A DNA stretch of 8,349 nucleotides from NCBI GenBank assembly GCA_046484975.1, contig JAWOHX010000115.1, positions 1 to 8,349 of the forward strand, in the 5' to 3' direction. The translations under genes were made by a program, and so were the position numbers. Under the pieces are notes generated by a model. That model was not told where the DNA came from. It ran no database searches and saw only the letters and a list, made by a program, of their open reading frames with translations. Of the stretch, positions 1 through 4,968 are shown in pieces. Each line of letters opens with the position of its first letter. The first letter of the stretch is position 1. Origin of the DNA: JAWOHX01 sp046484975 (lineage in GTDB: Bacteria; Bacillota; Clostridia; DUPQ01).

Positions 1-318
1 CTGCTGGAGGAGAACCCGGGCATCGTCCGTTCCCTGAAGGAAAAAACAGAATACCTGCGCAAAGCATTGCTGGAGGAGGGCCTGGTACCCTTGGAAGGCC
101 AGAGCGCCATCGTCCCAATCATTGTTGGGGATACGGCACTTGCCATCCGGATGGCAAGGGAGATCCTGGAAAAAGGGGTGTATGTGACAGGTTTTGGTTT
201 TCCCGTGGTGCCGGAAGGGAGCGCAAGGATCAGGCTGCAGGTTTCTGATGCTTTGACCTGCGAGGATCTCGACCATTCCGTGAAAGTCATCAAGGAGGTT
301 TACAACCGCCTGATATGA
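1..318 (+). CDS. kbl: Glycine C-acetyltransferase (2-amino-3-ketobutyrate CoA ligase), C-terminal fragment
   Basis: The reading frame is open from base 1 and gives the last 105 residues of a roughly 395-residue PLP enzyme of the alpha-oxoamine synthase family; the rest, including the PLP lysine, lies before the window. The enzyme cleaves 2-amino-3-ketobutyrate (from threonine dehydrogenase) with CoA to glycine and acetyl-CoA in the cytoplasm. The fragment contains the family's typical C-terminal run, an AIVPIIVGD strand followed by VYVTGFGFPVVP and ARIRLQVSDALT, which closely parallels E. coli Kbl (YVTGF-YPVVP, ARIRTQMSA). The related enzymes BioF and HemA share the fold, but the GF-PVVP motif and the adjoining glycine and serine genes favour Kbl. 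Its TGA overlaps the sdaAB start by ATGA, so it is probably an early gene of the same operon, feeding glycine to the enzymes encoded downstream. Confidence 0.9.
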   Translation: MLEENPGIVRSLKEKTEYLRKALLEEGLVPLEGQSAIVPIIVGDTALAIRMAREILEKGVYVTGFGFPVVPEGSARIRLQVSDALTCEDLDHSVKVIKEVYNRLI

Positions 319-980
319 ACATCTTCAACATCATCGGCCCGGTGATGATCGGGCCCTCATCCTCCCATACCGCGGGAGCCGCCAGGATTGGGAAAGTGGC
401 TTCCATCATCCTTGGTGCCCCCGTGAAAAGCGCCAGGGTCTTTTTTTCCGGATCCTTTGCCTCCACATACAAAGGCCACGGCACTGACCGGGCCGTGGCG
501 GGGGGACTGATGGGGTTCATGCCCTACGACCAGCGGATCCGAAACAGCCTGTCCCTGGCCGAAAAACAAGGCATGGAGATTGGCTTTGGCATCATGCAGC
601 TCCAGGAATACCATCCCAATACCATGATGCTGGAACTCAAGGACAAAAAGGACAAAACACTAAGGCTCATCGCAAGCTCCGTGGGAGGAGGAAGCATCCT
701 TATCAAGAGAATCAACGACTACGACGTGGATTTCAATGCGGAAAGCAACACCCTGCTGGTGCCCCACGAGGATCGGCCCGGGATGGTGGCTAAGACCGCC
801 GTGATCCTGGCAAAGGGAAGCATCAACATTGCAGGCATGAAAGTCTTCAGGTCCCGGCGGGGCGGCAGCGCCATCATGGTCATCGAGACCGATGAGGACA
901 TCCCCCCGGAGATCCTGAAAGCACTGGAACGTGTGAAATATGTGGTGAAACCAATATATATCGAATCGGTGGGAATATGA
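315..980 (+). CDS. sdaAB: L-serine dehydratase, iron-sulfur-dependent, beta subunit
   Basis: A 221-residue protein of the usual length for the separate beta subunit of the [4Fe-4S] L-serine dehydratase, which with SdaAA converts L-serine to pyruvate and ammonia. The N-terminus carries the hallmark GPSSSHTAG (residues 13-21), followed by GHGTD (54-58), HPNT (100-103) and a glycine triplet at 124-126. Residues from about 146 to the end form an ACT domain, starting DRPGMVAKTAVIL, which in this family is linked to substrate sensing or allostery. The ATG overlaps the kbl stop (ATGA). A perfect AAGGAGG at 292-298 lies 16 nt upstream, farther than usual, so translational coupling to kbl probably contributes. 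The gene is followed by another ATGA overlap with sdaAA, as expected for subunits made in equal amounts. Confidence 0.96.
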   Translation: MNIFNIIGPVMIGPSSSHTAGAARIGKVASIILGAPVKSARVFFSGSFASTYKGHGTDRAVAGGLMGFMPYDQRIRNSLSLAEKQGMEIGFGIMQLQEYHPNTMMLELKDKKDKTLRLIASSVGGGSILIKRINDYDVDFNAESNTLLVPHEDRPGMVAKTAVILAKGSINIAGMKVFRSRRGGSAIMVIETDEDIPPEILKALERVKYVVKPIYIESVGI

Positions 981-1906
981 AGAGCAGCATTGCGCAATAT
1001 GTGAAAACGGCGGAGGAATCGGGCCGGTCTTTCTCGGAGATCGTCCTGGAGAGCCAGGCAGAGGAAATGGGCATGAGCAGGGGAAATGTCTACCTGTTGA
1101 TGGAAAAAACCTTTCACGAGATGAAGGACGCTCTGGCACAGGCTCTGAAAAATGACAGGATGTCGGTGAGCGGCCTGACGGGAAAAGACGGGAAAAAACT
1201 CCTGGAACGCATCCAAAACGGGCAGGCACTGGGGGATGGGTTCCTGGAGACCGTGGCGGCCAGGGCCTTGTGCATTGCGGAACTCAACGCCTGCATGGGA
1301 CGCATCGTGGCGGCCCCCACCGCAGGTTCCTGCGGCATCCTTCCCGCAGTTCTCTTCACCATCATGGAACACAGGGGGATGGAGGAGGACCGGGGGATCA
1401 TGAGCCTGTTCACCGCTGCAGGCGTCGGTAAAGTGATTGGGGAGAATGCAAGCATATCCGGCGCCCAGGGAGGATGCCAGGCGGAATGCGGTTCCGCGGC
1501 GGCCATGGCGGCAGCGGCAGCGGTGGAGCTCCTGGGAGGTACTCCGGAGATGTGTGCCCATGCGGCGGCCATCAGCCTGAAAAGCATCCTGGGCCTGGTA
1601 TGCGATCCGGTGGCCGGGCTTGTGGAAGTGCCCTGCATCAAACGCAATGCAACGGGAGCCGTGAATGCCATCACTGCAGCCCAGATGGCACTGGCGGGAA
1701 TCAGGAGCGTGATTCCGGCGGACGAGGTTGTCTGGGCCATGAACAACATTGGAAACCAACTTCCACCTTCCCTCAAGGAATCCGCTGAGGGGGGGCTTGC
1801 CATTACCCCCACTGCCAGGGGAATCGAGGAAAGGCTGAGGGATAAAAGTTTGGACGACATCTTGCCGGGTGGTGAGATAGAAGATATAATGGAGACGGAC
1901 GGATGA
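977..1906 (+). CDS. sdaAA: L-serine dehydratase, iron-sulfur-dependent, alpha subunit
   Basis: A 309-residue catalytic subunit that pairs with SdaAB to deaminate L-serine to pyruvate. It contains the conserved APTAGSCGI motif (113-121), the GxGKVIGENASISGAQGGCQAE region (150-170) and CDPVAGLVEVPC (209-220). Cys167, Cys209 and Cys220 have the spacing (42 and 11 residues) of the three cluster ligands known from the Legionella enzyme, so they probably hold the oxygen-labile [4Fe-4S] cluster. The start is set by the ATGA overlap with sdaAB. The C-terminal tail after about residue 285 (ending in IEDIMETDG) is acidic and looks unconserved; its codons contain a sigma70-like promoter. The stop lies one base before the first base pair of the glycine riboswitch. 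A serine-to-pyruvate step here completes a glycine to serine to pyruvate route if glyA is present elsewhere. Confidence 0.96.
   Translation: MKSSIAQYVKTAEESGRSFSEIVLESQAEEMGMSRGNVYLLMEKTFHEMKDALAQALKNDRMSVSGLTGKDGKKLLERIQNGQALGDGFLETVAARALCIAELNACMGRIVAAPTAGSCGILPAVLFTIMEHRGMEEDRGIMSLFTAAGVGKVIGENASISGAQGGCQAECGSAAAMAAAAAVELLGGTPEMCAHAAAISLKSILGLVCDPVAGLVEVPCIKRNATGAVNAITAAQMALAGIRSVIPADEVVWAMNNIGNQLPPSLKESAEGGLAITPTARGIEERLRDKSLDDILPGGEIEDIMETDG
1862..1890 (+). promoter_or_regulatory. Sigma70-type promoter inside the end of sdaAA, driving the riboswitch-gcv transcript
   Basis: A -35 box TTGCCG (1862-1867, four of six consensus bases) and a perfect -10 box TATAAT (1885-1890) are separated by exactly 17 bp. 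Transcription would start near 1897, about 10 nt before the riboswitch. The surrounding stretch is noticeably A/T-richer than the rest of sdaAA and encodes only the variable C-terminal tail. Predicted from sequence alone; it would make gcv expression independent of the kbl-sda promoter. Confidence 0.65.
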
Positions 1907-1907
1907 A

Positions 1908-2004
1908 CCCTGCGGGAGATTTCTTGTCCGCAAGAAAGCCGAAGAAGTAAGCCTGTTTTCTGGTCGGGATGCAGATGAACCTTTCAGGCAAATGAACCGC
2001 AGGG
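1908..2004 (+). promoter_or_regulatory. Glycine riboswitch aptamer 1
   Basis: P1 is an 8-bp perfect helix, CCCTGCGG (1908-1915) with CCGCAGGG (1997-2004). P2 is a 7-bp perfect hairpin, TTTCTTG (1920-1926) and CAAGAAA (1931-1937) around a TCCG loop. The core reads CCGAAGAAGTAAG (1939-1951) and CCTTTCAGGCAAA (1980-1992). Compared with the usual CCGAAGGGGCAA and CUCUCAGG, it carries several substitutions, so this copy is more diverged than aptamer 2. The P3 arm (about 1952-1976) has no obvious long helix; TCTG (1959-1962) with CAGA (1972-1975) is one possibility. Confidence 0.85.
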
Positions 2005-2011
2005 GGACGGG

Positions 2012-2090
2012 ACTCTGAAAAGCCGCCGGCAGGCGGCACCGAAGGGGCAATACCTTAACGGTAGAATCTCTCAGGTAAAAAGAACAGGGT
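2012..2090 (+). promoter_or_regulatory. Glycine riboswitch aptamer 2
   Basis: P1 pairs ACTCTG (2012-2017) with CAGGGT (2085-2090), one pair being G-U. P2 is a 6-bp GC helix, GCCGCC (2022-2027) with GGCGGC (2032-2037), loop GGCA. The core CCGAAGGGGCAA (2039-2050) matches the family consensus, P3 is TACC (2051-2054) with GGTA (2060-2063), and CTCTCAGGT (2068-2076) is also consensus. Its P1 3' strand abuts the terminator stem, so this aptamer is the one in direct contact with the expression platform. Confidence 0.9.
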
Positions 2091-2091
2091 G

Positions 2092-2124
2092 GACGACAAA
2101 ATTGTTTTGTTGTCTATTTTTTTT
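2092..2124 (+). terminator. Intrinsic terminator: glycine riboswitch expression platform
   Basis: A 10-bp stem, GACGACAAAA (2092-2101) with TTTTGTTGTC (2105-2114), one G-U pair, closes a three-base loop and is followed by TA and eight T residues (2117-2124). The stem can be extended weakly into the 3' strand of aptamer-2 P1 (2086-2091 against 2115-2120, mostly G-U and A-U pairs), which would make terminator formation compete with the glycine-bound aptamer. It ends directly against the gcvT ribosome-binding site, so no antiterminator lies between it and the gene. Confidence 0.88.
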
Positions 2125-2130
2125 GGGAGA
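2125..2130 (+). promoter_or_regulatory. gcvT ribosome-binding site abutting the terminator U-tract
   Basis: GGGAGA lies immediately after the T-run and 5 nt before the ATG at 2136, and so decides that start over the in-frame ATG at 2151. It is complementary (one G-U pair) to TCTCTC at 2067-2072, part of the conserved aptamer-2 core; pairing there in the absence of glycine would hide it. That second layer of control is inferred, not shown. Confidence 0.7.
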
Positions 2131-2135
2131 ATGAG

Positions 2136-3233
2136 ATGGAAAAGACACCGATGAACCAGGCACACAAAAGGCTCCGGGCCAAGATGACGGATTTTGGCAA
2201 TTGGGAGATGCCCGTCCAATACACCTCCATCCTGGAGGAACACCGGGCCGTCCGGGAATCCTGCGGGATGTTTGACGTATCCCACATGGGGGAGATCGTC
2301 GTCAGGGGAAAAGACGCCCTTGCACTGCTGGACCTTGTCCTGACAAACGACATCCGGGAGGCCCGGCCCGGGGAAGTGGTCTATTCCCCGGTCTGCATGC
2401 CGGACGGAGGCTGTGTGGACGACGTGCTGGTCTATGTGAAAGGGCCGGAGGAATTTCTCGTTGTGGTGAATTCCTCCGGCATCAAAAAAGATGAGATGTG
2501 GCTCCTGGAGCAGGGCAAGGACTTCCAGGCACAGATCCTGGATGTTTCACGGGACCATGCACAGCTGGCCCTGCAGGGGCCAAAAGCCCAGAAGCTCCTG
2601 CAGCAGGTGACAGGATTCGACCTGGAAAGCCTGGGATTTTTCAAATTTGCAGAAGAGGTGGAGATCTGCGGAATCCCTTCCCTGGTCTCCAGGACCGGAT
2701 ACACCGGGGAAGACGGGTTTGAGGTTTATCTGCCGGCGGATCAGGGAGAAATCCTTTTTGTGAAACTTTTGGAACTGGGTTTCACGCCCTGTGGGCTGGG
2801 AGCCAGGGACACCCTGCGGTTTGAAAGTGCCCTTCCTCTTTACGGGCACGAGCTGTCTTTGGAGATCACCCCCGTGGAGGCCGGCCTGTCCGTGTTTGTG
2901 AAACCAAAAGGACGAACGTTCCTGGGAAAGGAAGTTCTGCTGCGCCAGATGGAGACAGGAACCGGGAGGAGACTGGTGGGATTCGAGATGACGGACAGGG
3001 GTGTCGCCAGAAACGGGCATGCCCTTTTCAGCCCGGAGGGGGAGGAAATCGGTTTCTGCACCAGCGGGAGCTTCTGCCCGTCCCTCAACAAAAACATGGG
3101 ACTGGGCCTGGTCCGCAGGGAATATGCGGCGAAAGGCAAGGAAATACATGTGGAGATCCGGAACAAAAGGCTGAAGGCTGTGACGGTGAATAAGCCTTTC
3201 TATGATAAAAAAACCAGGAAACGGGAGGAATAA
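2136..3233 (+). CDS. gcvT: Glycine cleavage system T protein (aminomethyltransferase)
   Basis: A 365-residue protein, the same length as typical GcvT (E. coli 364). It takes the aminomethyl group carried on the lipoyl arm of GcvH and transfers the methylene to tetrahydrofolate, releasing ammonia and leaving dihydrolipoyl-GcvH. Recognisable family motifs are NWEMPVQY (22-29), GMFDVSHMGE (44-53), the DD pair in CVDDVLVY (93-100), which corresponds to the catalytic Asp region, the VVNSSGIKKD folate-side segment (110-119), and SRTGYTGEDGFEVY in the middle. The C-terminal half carries the GxFL-KEVLL and GFCTSGSFCPSLNKNMGLG barrel motifs. It is the first gene after the glycine riboswitch and terminator, so its transcription should respond to glycine. 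gcvH follows 2 nt after its stop, using an SD embedded in the last codons of gcvT. Confidence 0.97.
   Translation: MEKTPMNQAHKRLRAKMTDFGNWEMPVQYTSILEEHRAVRESCGMFDVSHMGEIVVRGKDALALLDLVLTNDIREARPGEVVYSPVCMPDGGCVDDVLVYVKGPEEFLVVVNSSGIKKDEMWLLEQGKDFQAQILDVSRDHAQLALQGPKAQKLLQQVTGFDLESLGFFKFAEEVEICGIPSLVSRTGYTGEDGFEVYLPADQGEILFVKLLELGFTPCGLGARDTLRFESALPLYGHELSLEITPVEAGLSVFVKPKGRTFLGKEVLLRQMETGTGRRLVGFEMTDRGVARNGHALFSPEGEEIGFCTSGSFCPSLNKNMGLGLVRREYAAKGKEIHVEIRNKRLKAVTVNKPFYDKKTRKREE
3223..3229 (+). promoter_or_regulatory. gcvH ribosome-binding site within the gcvT 3' end
   Basis: GGGAGGA overlaps the final gcvT codons and ends 6 nt before the gcvH ATG at 3236. Its strength fits the need for plentiful H protein, the shuttle for the other three components. 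Confidence 0.7.
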
Positions 3234-3235
3234 GG

Positions 3236-3619
3236 ATGAAGACAGTGGCAGGACTCAAATATTCCAGGGAGCATGAATGGGTGAAGGTGGAAGGCAGCAC
3301 CGCATATGTGGGAGTCACCAACTATGCCCAGTTGCAGCTCGGGGACATCGTATATGTGGAAATGCCCGAGGTGGGCGTGGAGCTTGCCCGGGGGGATGTC
3401 ATCTGCGCCATCGAGTCGGTGAAGACCGCTGCGGATGTGTACTCTCCCTTGTCGGGAAAAATCCTTCAGGCCAATACAGAACTGGACACATCTCCGGAAA
3501 AAGTCAACGAGGAACCATATGAAGCCTGGATCCTCAGGATGGAGTTGTCGGATGTCTCGGAACTGGATGACCTCATGGATGAATCCGAATACGCATCCTT
3601 TGTGGAAAGCGAGGGATAA
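3236..3619 (+). CDS. gcvH: Glycine cleavage system H protein (lipoyl carrier)
   Basis: A 127-residue protein, the standard GcvH size. It carries a lipoyl arm that accepts the aminomethyl group from the P protein, delivers it to the T protein and is reoxidised by the L protein (dihydrolipoyl dehydrogenase). The lipoylation site is Lys63 in ESVKTAADVYSP, which matches the family motif exactly; the N-terminal YSREHEWVKVEG and GVTNYAQLQLGDIVYVE segments are equally typical. Lys63 must be lipoylated by enzymes not encoded in this window. It sits between gcvT and gcvPA with 2-nt gaps on both sides, a tightly coupled operon arrangement. Confidence 0.98.
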   Translation: MKTVAGLKYSREHEWVKVEGSTAYVGVTNYAQLQLGDIVYVEMPEVGVELARGDVICAIESVKTAADVYSPLSGKILQANTELDTSPEKVNEEPYEAWILRMELSDVSELDDLMDESEYASFVESEG

Positions 3620-3621
3620 GC

Positions 3622-4968
3622 ATGCATCCGTATATACCCAACACCCCATCACAGGTGGAGGAGATGCTCCGTCAAATCGGCGTCGGTTCCGTGGAGGATC
3701 TTTTTTCCGTCATCCCGGACAAGATCCGGATGAAAAGATCCCTGGACCTGCCGGAAGGCCTGACGGAGATGGAACTGCAAAAACACATGAGCCGGCTGGC
3801 TGGAAAGAACCAGGGCGCGGACAAACTGGTCTGCTTCCTGGGAGCGGGGGTCTACGACCATTATGTTCCCGCCGTTGTCGACCATCTGGTGTCCAGGTCG
3901 GAATTCTACACAGCCTACACTCCTTACCAGGCGGAAATCAGCCAGGGCATATTGCAGGCCATTTTCGAATACCAGACAATGATCTGCAGCCTGACGGGCC
4001 TGGAGGCATCCAATGCCTCCATGTATGACGGGGCCAGTGCGCTGGCGGAAGCCTGCACCATCGCCCATGCCTCTTCCAGGGACAGGAACACCATCCTGCT
4101 GGCCCGGTCCGTCCATCCCCAATCACAAGAAACCGTGCGGACGTATTTAAAATACAGGGATGCCAAAATCCTCGAGGTGGGTTATGAGAATGGAAGACTG
4201 GACCTGGAGGAGCTTGAAAAGAAGTGCGACGAAAAAACGGCTGCGGTATGCATCCAGACCCCCAATTTTTTCGGTGTCATGGAGGACATGGAGAGCATCT
4301 CCAGAATTGTGAAACAAAAGGGAGCAATGTTCATCGTTTCCGTTGACCCGTTTTCCCTGGCTCTTTTTGAGCCTCCCGGGTCATATGGCGCAGATTTCGC
4401 GGTTGGGGAGGGAATGAATCTGGGAAGCCCCATGTCCTTTGGCGGACCCACCCTTGGCTTCATCGCCACAGCCAGGGAACACATCCGGAAAATGCCGGGA
4501 CGGATCGTGGGGGAGACCGTGGACAACCGGGGAAAAAGAGGCTATGTCCTGACCCTGCAGGCCAGGGAACAACACATCCGCCGGGAAAAGGCCACCTCCA
4601 ACATCTGCTCCAACCAGGCCCTTTGCGCGCTGGCGGCCACCATATATCTGGCCGTTGTGGGAAAGCAGGGGTTGAAGGACATTGCCCTTCGATGCATGGG
4701 CAACGCCCGCTACACCTACGACAAGCTTCTGGAGACCGGACAATTCAAGGAAGTCTTCACCGCTCCATTCTTCAAGGAATTCACCCTTTCCCCGAAACAA
4801 GACCCAGTCATCCTTAACAAGCGGCTCCTGGACCATGGATTCCTGGGAGGATATCCCCTGGGAAGCCAATACGCTGATATTGAAAACGGCTGGCTGGTGG
4901 CGGTCACGGAGAAACGAACCAGGCAGGAGATGGATGACTTTGCAAGAAAGGCGGGTGGACAGTCATGA
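3622..4968 (+). CDS. gcvPA: Glycine dehydrogenase (decarboxylating) subunit 1
   Basis: A 448-residue protein, the normal size of the N-terminal half of a split P protein. With GcvPB it forms the PLP-dependent enzyme that decarboxylates glycine and passes the aminomethyl group to lipoyl-GcvH. Characteristic motifs are FLGAG (72-76), YTPYQAEISQG (99-109), NASMYDGASALAEA (131-144), GGPTLGF (274-280), RIVGETVD (294-301) and QAREQHIRREKATSNICSNQ (313-331). The PLP lysine is on the partner subunit. The start follows gcvH by 2 nt, with GAGGG (3611-3615) as SD. The stop overlaps the gcvPB start as ATGA, consistent with balanced production of the two subunits of a heterotetramer. Confidence 0.97.
   Translation: MHPYIPNTPSQVEEMLRQIGVGSVEDLFSVIPDKIRMKRSLDLPEGLTEMELQKHMSRLAGKNQGADKLVCFLGAGVYDHYVPAVVDHLVSRSEFYTAYTPYQAEISQGILQAIFEYQTMICSLTGLEASNASMYDGASALAEACTIAHASSRDRNTILLARSVHPQSQETVRTYLKYRDAKILEVGYENGRLDLEELEKKCDEKTAAVCIQTPNFFGVMEDMESISRIVKQKGAMFIVSVDPFSLALFEPPGSYGADFAVGEGMNLGSPMSFGGPTLGFIATAREHIRKMPGRIVGETVDNRGKRGYVLTLQAREQHIRREKATSNICSNQALCALAATIYLAVVGKQGLKDIALRCMGNARYTYDKLLETGQFKEVFTAPFFKEFTLSPKQDPVILNKRLLDHGFLGGYPLGSQYADIENGWLVAVTEKRTRQEMDDFARKAGGQS

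Larger units (their letters stand above)
1908..2090 (+). promoter_or_regulatory. Tandem glycine riboswitch (two aptamers) upstream of gcvT
   Basis: The leader holds two consecutive glycine aptamers joined by a short linker (about 2005-2011), the classic cooperative-looking arrangement seen upstream of gcvT operons. Both copies have the family core: CCGAAG followed by a purine-rich segment ending in AA, then a CUYUCAGG element and a closing P1 helix. Aptamer 1 spans about 1908-2004 and aptamer 2 about 2012-2090. Next come an intrinsic terminator and the gcvT ribosome-binding site, so glycine binding most likely prevents termination and turns on gcvT-gcvH-gcvPA-gcvPB (an ON switch, as shown for Bacillus gcvT). 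Recognised by conserved core and pairing, not by a covariance-model search. Confidence 0.95.

Noticed and set aside
1789..1795. Run of seven G residues in sdaAA as a phase-variation site
   Set aside because: It is shorter, encodes conserved Gly-Gly, and sits in a metabolic gene where such switching has no evident purpose.
1891..2011. Leader-linker helix (P0) with kink-turn known from some tandem glycine riboswitches
   Set aside because: Leader bases before 1908 and the linker at about 2005-2011 contain GA elements but I find no convincing complementary pairs to close the helix.
719..2050. Long antisense open frame of 443 codons opposite sdaAB/sdaAA and the riboswitch
   Set aside because: It is an antisense shadow in GC-rich DNA: the encoded sequence is rich in Pro, His, Arg and Ser without recognisable motifs, runs through the riboswitch, and both opposing genes are clear family members.
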